In this document: positions 1-7,391 of the stretch, one piece after another | How positions within the stretch are numbered: position 1 is the first letter of the stretch | Layout of the letters: the number at the start of each line of letters is the position of its first letter | DNA from: a bacterium | GTDB lineage: Bacteria; Ratteibacteria; UBA8468; B48-G9; JAFGKM01 | NCBI GenBank assembly: GCA_035370465.1 | Contig: DAOOVW010000044.1 | Location: forward strand, 1 to 12,202 | Length of the DNA stretch: 12,202 nt | Direction: 5' to 3' | Program-made: the position numbers and the translations under genes | Notes under the pieces: generated by a model | Databases searched by the model: none | What the model was told of the DNA's origin: nothing | What the model saw: the letters and a program-made list of their open reading frames with translations, nothing else

Positions 1-2822
1 GCCTGTTTTGTTGTTGTCCATGCAATATCTACGCTATCTGATAATGTGCCGGAGGGAACAGATGTAATTGTTATAGGAAGAGAATCAGTGCGGTTAAATT
101 CATAATAAATATCACCCCAGGTATCACTAATCTGGATAGATTGTGTATCTTCTGGAATATCAAATGTCCCGCAGAAAGTACTCTCTTTAGGCCAGTCGGA
201 AGTCCTACATCCTTTATATGGAGAAACTGTTGTGAATTCCTGCGAGTATATATTTTTTCCAGAACTATTAAAACATTCTAATTTGTAATCATCATTATAA
301 TATGGGGCTATTTCCAAAGATACATCTATTTTACCTGTTGCAATTTCTGTTATATCAAAAACAGAAATTGTTTCTGGAATTAATTGATAATATCCAGGAC
401 TTCCTGGAGGTGTTTCTGTTTGTGCGGAAATAAAAATTCTTCTATAACCTGTTGGAACTTCTGCTTTTTTGTAACTTGCAGATTTTGTTTTTGTGCCGAG
501 GGTTGATTGAAAATAATTCTCAAATTCAGAAAAAGTTGATTCAATTGGCCATATAAGAGTGGTAGAAGAACCCATTATATCGTACCAGTATTTATCCTCA
601 TACCATGACTGCCCTTTTCTTGGAAAATGTAGAAACCTATTTCTAAAACCATTGATTGAATTGGCAGCAGATTCATCATTTATAAAAGCAGTAAGTCCTT
701 CTACTTGCAGTCCTGCTGGTGGAAATTCATCATATTGCTCTTCTCCTGTATAAAGTCCTATTCCATGTCCCAACTCATGTAAAGCGGCATCAGGAGCAGT
801 TTCATCCACAAAAATTACGCCTCTCCTTAACTTCAAACTTGCTCCTGTTATACCTTCTCCCATCGCTCCTTTTGGCAAAACTGCAACTACAAAATCAATC
901 CGCGGCGTTTCTTCCCCTGCTATCCAATCACCCACGGCAGCAGTTGTATTGATAAATCCCTGGGCGACTGCGAGAGTATTGGCTATTCGGTTCAAAAGGG
1001 CGACACTGCTCAGCATTGATAATATTCCACCATGAAAAGTCGTTACCGGCGCGGTCCAGATATTAATGTTTTCTTTTGATATTGGCAGCATAGCCGGTAT
1101 GAGTTTCTTCAGGGCATTCTCTACGCCTTTACCATCAGGCGCACTTTTGGTATATCCGGCAATAAATAACTGAACTGGCTGAACAACTATATTTAATTGC
1201 CTGCTATATGGAGAAGAAAATGTTAAAGTTTTACGAAAGATTTGTTTCACACCCTTATCAGGAGCATCATCAAACCCCTCAATACCTGTTGTATCTATTT
1301 TTACTTCTATATAAATTGAATCCTTATCTGTCGCCGGAATGATGAAATCAACGGTGGTATTGCCATAAAAAATATCTTTGCCTAAATTTGAAATATCTCT
1401 ATGCAGGATTACATTTGTATTTACAGGGTCTATTCCTTTTGTATCTCCATCCAAATATGCTTTGAATTTCACCCCTGAAACATTTGCATAGTTTGTTGCT
1501 ATATCAAGGGATAATAGTGTTTCTCTACCTTTAAGAAGAGTATGGTCTTTTCTACCTGACCATGGTGAAGGATGGGGCAGACAATTCTGACCGACCACAT
1601 AATCATTTACCCAGAAAGAAGGCAACTTTTTTTTGTTTTTCATTTCAGACCCAGAACTATTCCAATTAGAAACAAGAAAATGCAGAGTATTAATTTCCGT
1701 TCCTCTGGTTAAAAATGTCCGTAACATATTACCAATCACCGGCGCTTTATCACCATAATAATTATCATCTCCCAAGTAAATCGGAGTAAAAGGTCCGTTT
1801 AGTCCTTCAAACCTGGGGCCGCTCTGCCCAACAAAACTATTACCGGAAAAAGTGGGATGAACTGAAGAGTCCTCTGACCATTTTGGCAAATCATATACAG
1901 AGAAATCGTCAAAAACAAGGTCTGAACCAAAAACACAATCTTTAAATTCGGCTTCATTTCTGTTGTGTAAGGTAACAAAATCGGCGAATTCGCAATTTTC
2001 AAATTTTGGACTCCTTCCGTTAATTGAAATAGGAGATAAAAAGGTTGTGTTTTCCGCTTCAAAACTCTTTATTTTTGAAATAGAAAACTCTGATAAAACC
2101 GTTGAATCTTTGATGGAAAGAGAGGACTCCTCTGATAGTTGAAGTCCATATATTTCTGACTTGTTAATAGATACAAGAGTATTTGGCTGGACAGTAATTA
2201 AAAATTTGCTTTTACAATTCCCAATATTAGAACCAGTGGATTTTTGATAAAAAATCAGTTCTCCATTTCCTCCTATGCTATCAATATTTACTGACTGCTC
2301 TCCCCGAAAATGGATATTCACACCATTCAATACCGCACCACTTTGAAAATTTATTGTTCCATCTACATAAATAGAATTATATGAAGCGCTTCCGATAAGT
2401 TTGTTCTTTATAGTCAAGGTTTTACCATCCGGGACAACAACATTGCCTTCCAGAGTTGCCACATCGTTTATTGTTTCATTATACAGGAGAGTTCCCCCGA
2501 TTTTTCCGTTTATATTCACTGATACAGGCAAACCATAATTAACACCATCAATTACTAATTGGAAAGTATAATTTCCTTCTGTAAGTTCACTATGAAGTTT
2601 TGTCCCTTCAAGTTTTCCTCCTCCCTCTGGTAAACTTCCTATAACTGCTTCTTCTCCATCACTACAAACAATTTTAATTTCATCTGCTTTGTATCCAATT
2701 TCAACTTCGTATTGAAGATGAACACTATCAAGACCTTTATAACTAACACTAATTTTTGTAGCAGCATTACATTTGAAAATAAAAGAAAAAAACACCAATA
2801 TTGCAATAAAAATTTTTTTCAT
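1..2822 (-). CDS. Secreted zincin-type metalloprotease, partial (C-terminus beyond the window)
   Basis: The frame is open from an ATG at 2822 to the window edge: 940 complete codons and no stop. Residues 1-20 form a signal peptide (MKK, a hydrophobic run, then CNA/A), so the product is exported. Residues about 100-300 are beta-rich with short repeated strands such as FENCEF (274-279) and FKDCVF (293-298), resembling a parallel beta-helix. The likely catalytic site is HELGHGIGLY at 682-691: H682 and H686 would bind zinc and E683 would be the general base. M750 in YDIMGSS could be the Met-turn of a metzincin. The eleventh position of the metzincin motif is T692, not His or Asp, so the third zinc ligand is unclear. 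The end of the visible part (about 910-940) looks like an Ig/fibronectin-type domain. A Shine-Dalgarno supports the start. The substrate is unknown. A sorting or dockerin domain could lie in the missing C-terminus. Confidence 0.8.
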   Translation of the reverse strand, partial: MKKIFIAILVFFSFIFKCNAATKISVSYKGLDSVHLQYEVEIGYKADEIKIVCSDGEEAVIGSLPEGGGKLEGTKLHSELTEGNYTFQLVIDGVNYGLPVSVNINGKIGGTLLYNETINDVATLEGNVVVPDGKTLTIKNKLIGSASYNSIYVDGTINFQSGAVLNGVNIHFRGEQSVNIDSIGGNGELIFYQKSTGSNIGNCKSKFLITVQPNTLVSINKSEIYGLQLSEESSLSIKDSTVLSEFSISKIKSFEAENTTFLSPISINGRSPKFENCEFADFVTLHNRNEAEFKDCVFGSDLVFDDFSVYDLPKWSEDSSVHPTFSGNSFVGQSGPRFEGLNGPFTPIYLGDDNYYGDKAPVIGNMLRTFLTRGTEINTLHFLVSNWNSSGSEMKNKKKLPSFWVNDYVVGQNCLPHPSPWSGRKDHTLLKGRETLLSLDIATNYANVSGVKFKAYLDGDTKGIDPVNTNVILHRDISNLGKDIFYGNTTVDFIIPATDKDSIYIEVKIDTTGIEGFDDAPDKGVKQIFRKTLTFSSPYSRQLNIVVQPVQLFIAGYTKSAPDGKGVENALKKLIPAMLPISKENINIWTAPVTTFHGGILSMLSSVALLNRIANTLAVAQGFINTTAAVGDWIAGEETPRIDFVVAVLPKGAMGEGITGASLKLRRGVIFVDETAPDAALHELGHGIGLYTGEEQYDEFPPAGLQVEGLTAFINDESAANSINGFRNRFLHFPRKGQSWYEDKYWYDIMGSSTTLIWPIESTFSEFENYFQSTLGTKTKSASYKKAEVPTGYRRIFISAQTETPPGSPGYYQLIPETISVFDITEIATGKIDVSLEIAPYYNDDYKLECFNSSGKNIYSQEFTTVSPYKGCRTSDWPKESTFCGTFDIPEDTQSIQISDTWGDIYYEFNRTDSLPITITSVPSGTLSDSVDIAWTTTKQ

Positions 2823-2831
2823 TTTCCTTTT

Positions 2832-2837
2832 CTCCTT
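2832..2837 (-). promoter_or_regulatory. Ribosome binding site of the metalloprotease gene
   Basis: On the minus strand AAGGAG lies 9 bases before the ATG at 2822. This fixes the start in front of a clear signal peptide. It is one of only two good Shine-Dalgarno sequences before the five genes of the window. Confidence 0.7.
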
Positions 2838-2866
2838 TTTTTGTATTTTTTAGTATTACCGCGGGG

Positions 2867-2960
2867 GTTAAATTCACGCGGTTATACTTCTACTTCTGGT
2901 ATAACATTGCAGTTCTATTCGGCTACTGATAGTTAAATTCACGCGGTTATACTTCTACTT
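2867..2960. repeat. Pair of identical 29-nt direct repeats with a 36-nt spacer
   Basis: The sequence beginning GTTAAATTCACGCGG and ending TTCTACTT occurs exactly at 2867-2895 and again at 2932-2960. The 36 bases between them are unrelated. The left copy also forms an inverted repeat with its flank (ACCGCG, 13 bases, CGCGGT); the right copy does not. The pair lies directly upstream of the metalloprotease start, within its probable leader or promoter region. The unit sizes resemble a CRISPR repeat and spacer, but there are only two units and no cas gene, so a local duplication or paired operator is equally possible. Confidence 0.7.
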
Positions 2961-3047
2961 GCTCCGTTGTGCTTGCTAAATCTCCCCTTCTCCTCTCCGC
3001 CACAAATCTTGTCGGACAGATGCTTTCTAAAAGAGGGGCAACAATCT

Positions 3048-3343
3048 CCCTTTACAAAAGGGGAAACTACGATAAATTCCTTCCTTTTATAAAGGAAGGG
3101 TGGGAATGGATTTCTCTGTATCTCCTCTTTCAATCCCCCTCTTTCCACCTTTTTTCTCCGATTGCTCCCTCCTTTGACAAAGGAGGGCGGGGGTGGATTT
3201 CTAAATCCCCCTCTATCCCCCTTTATTAAAGGGGGAATATTTTGTATGACGCACCAACTCTGCCCTGCTAAACCCTGCTTCCTTAGTCGGTTTTTCAAAG
3301 GGGGAACTTATGGGTAAGGGACAGCCCTCTTTACAAAAGAGGG
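3048..3343. repeat. Five short hairpins with covarying arms, cluster 1
   Basis: Each hairpin has the form pyrimidine arm, three-base loop, purine arm. They are: 3048-3062 (CCCTTT/AAAGGG, loop ACA); 3079-3099 (CCTTCCTTT/AAAGGAAGG, loop TAT); 3167-3187 (CCCTCCTTT/AAAGGAGGG, loop GAC); 3217-3235 (CCCCCTTT/AAAGGGGG, loop ATT); and 3325-3343 (CCCTCTTT/AAAGAGGG, loop ACA). The arm sequence differs from copy to copy, but the partner arm always changes with it. Confidence 0.85.
3236..3304 (+). repeat. TGACGCACCAACTCTG module, copy 1
   Basis: The module begins with AATATTTTGTATGACG right after the hairpin at 3217-3235. Its exact 16-base core is at 3247-3262, and it ends with GTCGGTTTTTCAAAGGGG. The same order of parts is seen in two other copies (3728-3800 plus and 12038-12108 minus). 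The middle part of this copy (CCTGCTAAACCCTGC) differs from the other two. Confidence 0.8.
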
Positions 3344-3420
3344 GAGTTACTCCTTCCCTTTATAAAGCATGTCCGCCAATGTTTTAGTGCGATAGTCCGC
3401 CAAAGTATCAGTGGCGGAGA

Positions 3421-3463
3421 GGAGAAGGGGAGCTCGCCCGTAGGGCTATGCCCGAGGGAATGG
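3421..3463 (+). repeat. 43-nt GC-rich element, copy 1
   Basis: This block starts with GGAGAAGG and ends with ATGG. It matches the reverse complement of 11941-11983 with three mismatches. It contains two overlapping small stems, GCCC-GTA-GGGC and GGGC-TAT-GCCC, enclosed by CTCG/CGAG, so the RNA or single strand could fold into alternative hairpins. Confidence 0.8.
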
Positions 3464-3564
3464 ATTGTCTTACACAGAAGGGTTTAGAGTTTTGCTTACA
3501 GACCATCCCTACGCCGAAGTGATAAGTTATACTTACGGGATTTTCATTTATAAATCCCCCTCAG

Positions 3565-3727
3565 CCCCCCTTTCTAAAAGGGGGGAATATTCCTTCCTTT
3601 AACAAAGGAAGGTCTCTCTTTTTGCCACAATATCTAACCCGCAGGACAAGGAATATCCCTTCCTTTAACAAAGGAAGGTTAGGATGGATTTCTAAATCTC
3701 CCCCTACCCCTCTTTCTAAAAGAGGGG
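3565..3727. repeat. Four short hairpins with covarying arms, cluster 2
   Basis: The same design as cluster 1: 3565-3585 (CCCCCCTTT/AAAGGGGGG, loop CTA); 3592-3612 and 3658-3678 (both CCTTCCTTT/AAAGGAAGG, loop AAC); and 3707-3727 (CCCCTCTTT/AAAGAGGGG, loop CTA). The flanking phrase GGATTTCTAAATC precedes the last one, as it does the hairpin at 3217-3235 in cluster 1. The larger unit is therefore repeated while its stem sequence varies. Confidence 0.85.
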
Positions 3728-3800
3728 AGTATTTTGGGATGACGCACCAACTCTGAGGCACAAGGTAAGCAACTTTTGTCGGTTTCCCAAAAAGGGGATA
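3728..3800 (+). repeat. TGACGCACCAACTCTG module, copy 2
   Basis: It follows the hairpin 3707-3727, with the exact core at 3740-3755. It continues with AGGCACAAGGTAA and TTTTGTCGGTTT, which matches the minus-strand copy at 12038-12108 more closely than copy 1. Confidence 0.8.
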
Positions 3801-3808
3801 TTTTGGGA
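3785..3808. terminator. Possible terminator-like hairpin downstream of the C11 protease gene
   Basis: TCCCAAAA (3785-3792) and TTTTGGGA (3801-3808) form an 8-bp stem with an 8-base loop, about 60 bases past the TGA of the protease gene. A T-run follows only on the plus strand (3814-3821). As a terminator for the minus-strand operon it would lack a U-tract. It may simply be part of the repeat module. Confidence 0.25.
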
Positions 3809-3866
3809 TGGAGTTTTTTTTATTTTCTGCCTGTTTTTATTTCCTCATAAAGAGTTTGTCAAATTA

Positions 3867-5705
3867 TCAGGTAAGTCCAACTACTCTTCTTAATATCAAA
3901 ATTACATCTGTTATATCCACTTCTCCATCTCCATTTATATCTGCCAGAGAAGTATCTAGAGGGTCTAATTCAATTGCCATCCTCAAACATAATATTACAT
4001 CTGATATATCTATTCCCCCACTTTTATCAACATCTCCTTTTCCCGGTAATTTCCCATATATTTTTATATCGTCAACTGCCCAATACCAATCCCAATTTGC
4101 ATTATAATAATGCCATCTTATTTGAACATTTTTTTCCCCGGAAGATATTGAAGTTAAATCAATAATTACTTTTCCTTCTATATCCTGTCTTTTAAATTTT
4201 TTTAAATTTTGCCATTGCCCATTTCCTATTTTTATGTCAACATCTCCTATTTCATTTTCATAATATTCAAAAACATTTTTAAATTCTAAATAACAGGTAG
4301 CATATGAAGTAAAATCAATAGAAGGGGTTATAAGTTCCTCATCCATATCAACTGTTCCTGCCCAATCACTATCAACAATCATAAAAGGAGAGTTTAAATC
4401 CAAATTTCTTCTACCAGGGTTTGTATATGTCCATGTTTTTCCATCATTATATCCATCAACAATAGTCCAGTTAACAGGAATACCTGATGAAAAGTCCTCT
4501 GAAAAAACAAGTGTAAAAGAAGAAAATAAATCAGAAGTTAAGAAAGCAGATAAAAACTCATCCCACAATGCACTTTCTGGGAAAGAAATTGTTTCCCCAT
4601 TATAATCAAAAGCAATTACTTCTCCATAATCAGGAAAGTAAATTGAAAGTCCATAAGAATTATCACTTTCCTCATTATCAGAAAAAACTGTTTGCTTAAA
4701 AATATCTTGAAATTCCTCAATTTTTGACTTTAATGTTTCATTTTCTGTTGTCTGATAAAGTTTATTAAAAAAATCATAAAGGTCAATATAAGTTAGTTCA
4801 TCAAAATTTTTTGTCTCACTTCTAACTAAATAAATATCTAAATATATGTCACTGCTCATAATCTCATCTAACACATAATTTAAAGAATCTATAAGTTGTT
4901 GTATATTTATAAGAGAAATTGCGGAAAGTGTATCATAAGAATATGAATTTACAATTATTTCACCGAATTCTTCAGATGTAGATAATGGTTGTGCTTTCAA
5001 TTCACTTAAAATTTCAACATAATCCCAGCCAGAGGCAGGTTCAACTTCTTCTGATGCGACCATAACAGAAGCGAAAGGACTTAACTCATAGGCAACTTCA
5101 ATCATACCCATCAAACAGGCATCAAATCCAATTAAATCCACTCCACCAGCATTTTCAATTGCCTGTCTTACTTCATTTGTTGAAAGATAGTCCCCGTCTG
5201 TATCATCATAACAAACTTCTTTTAAAACAGGTATTTCTTTACCTGCTATTTGATACATTGACTGATATAAATCTCTCCAACCACCTCCGTGATTCCATAA
5301 AATTAAAGTATATTTTTCTGCTGGGTAATTTTCTTTTGCCCAGAGAATAAAATTTGCCAGTGTTTCAGGGTCTCCCATATTTACTTCTCTCTCCCCTTTT
5401 CCATCTCCCCAGTTAGAAATTGCATTTTCTTCTGTTGGTTCTATTCCCTTTGTTACATAAAATCTATTACAACCAGTCCAATTCCCATAACTACTGTCAT
5501 AACGAGAAATTCTATCAAATTGAACAACTATATTAACATTTTCATCAGAACTAATTTCACTCATTTCTAAAAAGTCATCCAAAGCATATTCTTCAAGGTT
5601 ATTGTCTCCATCTAAATAAATCATAATTGTCCACTTTGAAATTGTTGCTTCAGAAAAGAAAGAGAAAAAAACAAAAAGGAAAAGGATAAATATAAATTTT
5701 CTCAT
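3867..5705 (-). CDS. Secreted C11 (clostripain-like) cysteine protease with C-terminal dockerin-like domain
   Basis: This 612-residue exported protein starts with a signal peptide (residues 1-20, ending SEA). Residues about 25-390 are a peptidase C11 domain: WTIMIYLDGDNNLE near the start, the catalytic His in WNHGGGW (H139), the catalytic Cys in GFDACLMG (C197), and EEVEPASGWDY (219-229), a typical family signature. Members usually cleave after Arg or Lys. Residues about 400-550 form a beta-sandwich with EDFSSGIPVNWTIVDG and a WAVDDIKIYG end, like cleaved-adhesin/MAM-type domains of secreted proteases. Residues 557-612 hold two Ca-binding dockerin-type repeats (DVDKSGGIDISDVILCL and DINGDGEVDITDVILIL). 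The ATG overlaps the stop of the cohesin gene and has no Shine-Dalgarno, so translation is probably coupled. The dockerin next to a cohesin gene suggests assembly on that partner outside the cell; this is inference. Confidence 0.92.
   Translation of the reverse strand: MRKFIFILFLFVFFSFFSEATISKWTIMIYLDGDNNLEEYALDDFLEMSEISSDENVNIVVQFDRISRYDSSYGNWTGCNRFYVTKGIEPTEENAISNWGDGKGEREVNMGDPETLANFILWAKENYPAEKYTLILWNHGGGWRDLYQSMYQIAGKEIPVLKEVCYDDTDGDYLSTNEVRQAIENAGGVDLIGFDACLMGMIEVAYELSPFASVMVASEEVEPASGWDYVEILSELKAQPLSTSEEFGEIIVNSYSYDTLSAISLINIQQLIDSLNYVLDEIMSSDIYLDIYLVRSETKNFDELTYIDLYDFFNKLYQTTENETLKSKIEEFQDIFKQTVFSDNEESDNSYGLSIYFPDYGEVIAFDYNGETISFPESALWDEFLSAFLTSDLFSSFTLVFSEDFSSGIPVNWTIVDGYNDGKTWTYTNPGRRNLDLNSPFMIVDSDWAGTVDMDEELITPSIDFTSYATCYLEFKNVFEYYENEIGDVDIKIGNGQWQNLKKFKRQDIEGKVIIDLTSISSGEKNVQIRWHYYNANWDWYWAVDDIKIYGKLPGKGDVDKSGGIDISDVILCLRMAIELDPLDTSLADINGDGEVDITDVILILRRVVGLT
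5702..5705 (-). promoter_or_regulatory. ATGA start/stop overlap joining the cohesin and protease genes
   Basis: On the minus strand the TGA of the cohesin gene (5704-5702) shares bases with the ATG of the protease gene (5705-5703). The bases before the ATG (ATACCTT) contain no ribosome binding site. This favours termination-reinitiation and coupled production of the two proteins. Confidence 0.8.
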
Positions 5706-7240
5706 AAAGGTATTTTTACTTTTATATATTCCCCATCTTTATCAATAAATTTTGCTTTTTCAATTTTTAAATTCTCTACATCTCCTGATAATGTAATAAC
5801 AAGTTTATCAAATATTTCTTTATTACCAGCAATTGAAAAAGAGTTTTTTCTTATAATAATATCTGTTTTTTCTGGTTTTATATCTTCAATTTTTATTTTA
5901 CCTTTTTTTTCAATTTCAATGAAGAAATTTTTAAAATCACCTAATTTATCTGACTTAAATAAAAAAGATGTTTTATCATCATTTTTTTGTTTTTCAATTT
6001 CCAGAATTGTTTCAACAGAAAGATTTATTTGAAATTCTTTTTTCATTGTTTCTTCAGTTTCAGGAAAGGCAGAAAAAATAATTTTATAATTCCCTCCTTT
6101 TACATTATTTTTGTCCACTTTGATTACTATCTCTCCTTTATTCTTTTCATAATTTATCACAGGAAATTCAATTTCAATACCATCTGGAATTATTTCTTTC
6201 CCAAATAATATTTTTGAATTAAGTCCACCATAGTAATCACAACTTAAAGGTATTTCAATTTTATTTTTATCATAAGGAATATACACATTTTCTTCATATT
6301 TTAAATTAAACTCCCTTTCCATTGGGACTTTTTTCCATTTCCATAAAATTTTACTGTCCTCTGTTATTATAAAATTTGCCTGATTTGAATTTCCATTTCT
6401 GGCAGCACCAGTTCCTTCATAACCAGTGCATACAACTTTTTCCATTTCACTTATTGGCACTCTATCCTCTACCTTACAAATAACACTTTCTCCTTTTGTA
6501 AATGTCGTAAAACCATTTGGAGGAGATGGATTTCCATATTCGCTCATAACAAGAAGAATGCAATTATTTGAAGTTGGAGCAAAATTTCCCTGTTGTTCTA
6601 CCTGATATGTTTTACTTTTTGAAGTTTCTCTCTCTGACCGAACAGGAATATTACTTTCTCTGCCCTGGTTTGTTATTCTTTCTCCTGGTGTATTTCTTAT
6701 TATTGGTTTAATAGTTGATGTTGGAGAAGAAAGTTCTGGTGTTTCAGGTAAAGAACTTTGAGAATCTTCATTTTCTTTTGTTTCCCCCTTTTCACCTTCA
6801 ATCTGGATAGTAGATGTAATCCCTATACAATTTAGTTTTTTCCCATCTTTATCAGATAATCTTATCCCTCTTATAGACATATTTACCTTACCACCTTTTT
6901 TAATTAAAAATCTGACATATACTAACACACCATTTCCTGAAATACCTTCAAGTTTTGGGTCAAAACCAGCAATTCTTATATTTCCTTCTGATACTTCATT
7001 TACCAGAACATTCCAATCAAAAACAAGTTCTCCATTTGAAATTCCATCAAAATTAAGAATCTCTTTATCAAAATAAACATCAAATTGGAAAGCAGAAAAC
7101 TTTTCTTCACTTGATATTTTTATAGGAATAGTTATTTCACTTACAGAAGAAGAAACAGATAAATTCTCAATTGTAATTGTAGCAGAAAAAACAGAACCTA
7201 TAAGTAAGAAAAATACCAAAAAAATTACTTTTTTACACAT
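5702..7240 (-). CDS. Secreted cohesin-domain protein
   Basis: This 512-residue exported protein begins with a signal peptide (1-20, ending SVFSA). Residues about 21-148 resemble a cohesin domain: alternating strands with the hallmark FSAFQFDVYFDKEILNF (48-64) and a later GVLVYVRFLIKKGG (104-117). Cohesins bind dockerin domains, and the next gene of the operon ends in one. Residues 150-222 are a Ser/Thr/Pro/Glu-rich linker. Residues about 226-303 form a small beta-repeat module (EYGNPSPPNGFTTFTKGE, then CTGYEGTG and ITEDSKILWKWK), reminiscent of bacterial surface repeat units. The rest (306-512) is charged and beta-rich and I do not recognise it. No C-terminal membrane anchor or sorting signal is visible, so how it is held at the cell surface is unclear. 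There is no clear Shine-Dalgarno; a promoter lies about 100 bases upstream. Confidence 0.8.
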   Translation of the reverse strand: MCKKVIFLVFFLLIGSVFSATITIENLSVSSSVSEITIPIKISSEEKFSAFQFDVYFDKEILNFDGISNGELVFDWNVLVNEVSEGNIRIAGFDPKLEGISGNGVLVYVRFLIKKGGKVNMSIRGIRLSDKDGKKLNCIGITSTIQIEGEKGETKENEDSQSSLPETPELSSPTSTIKPIIRNTPGERITNQGRESNIPVRSERETSKSKTYQVEQQGNFAPTSNNCILLVMSEYGNPSPPNGFTTFTKGESVICKVEDRVPISEMEKVVCTGYEGTGAARNGNSNQANFIITEDSKILWKWKKVPMEREFNLKYEENVYIPYDKNKIEIPLSCDYYGGLNSKILFGKEIIPDGIEIEFPVINYEKNKGEIVIKVDKNNVKGGNYKIIFSAFPETEETMKKEFQINLSVETILEIEKQKNDDKTSFLFKSDKLGDFKNFFIEIEKKGKIKIEDIKPEKTDIIIRKNSFSIAGNKEIFDKLVITLSGDVENLKIEKAKFIDKDGEYIKVKIPL

Positions 7241-7336
7241 TTTCTTTGTGGAAGTAAATACTTATTAATCTCTATTCATGTTTCAGGTCCAGAAGGGTTA
7301 TTTTGATTTTAGCCACTAAATTTAATTACTAAAATT

Positions 7337-7364
7337 ATTTTAAAACATATTTTTTAAATGTCAA
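7337..7364 (-). promoter_or_regulatory. Sigma70-type promoter of the cohesin-protease operon
   Basis: On the minus strand a perfect TTGACA (7364-7359) is followed after 16 bases by TAAAAT (7342-7337, 5 of 6 consensus). Transcription would begin near 7330, leaving a leader of about 90 bases before the ATG at 7240. No other promoter this good lies in front of the operon. Confidence 0.6.
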
Positions 7365-7391
7365 ATTTTTTTCAAAAGCAAAAAAAGCAAC

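Larger units (their letters stand above)
2983..3431. repeat. Segment bounded by perfect 21-nt inverted arms (MITE-like)
   Basis: Positions 2983-3003 and 3411-3431 are reverse complements of each other over 21 bases, giving a bounded unit of 449 bases without coding capacity. Between the arms lie five YCC-TTT hairpins and one TGACGCACCAACTCTG module. The layout resembles a non-autonomous element or a nested repeat island. No target-site duplication is evident, so a transposable nature is only a suggestion. Confidence 0.45.
2961..3866. repeat. Gene-free interval filled with GC-rich hairpin repeats
   Basis: This interval of about 900 bases between the C11 protease gene and the metalloprotease gene contains no credible gene. 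It holds at least nine short hairpins, two copies of a TGACGCACCAACTCTG module, one copy of a 43-nt element and a pair of inverted 21-nt arms. Open frames here translate to proline/glycine-rich peptides of the PPLIKGD or PLLKEG type, which are readings of the repeats. It is far richer in G and C than the flanking genes. Confidence 0.8.

Noticed and set aside
559..952. Plus-strand frames of 64 and 77 codons and a minus frame at 1799-2062
   Set aside because: All lie inside the long minus-strand metalloprotease frame, in other reading frames, with no independent support.
2867..2960. Calling the 29-nt pair a CRISPR array
   Set aside because: There are only two repeats and one spacer, no cas gene, and the position is just upstream of a gene start; kept as a direct repeat instead.
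2939..3298. A 119-codon minus-strand frame and plus-strand frames at 2969-3229 and 3561-3761 (minus) that look like small proteins rich in PPLIKGD/PLLKEG
   Set aside because: They are translations of the hairpin repeats, overlap one another on both strands, and have no ribosome binding site or family resemblance.
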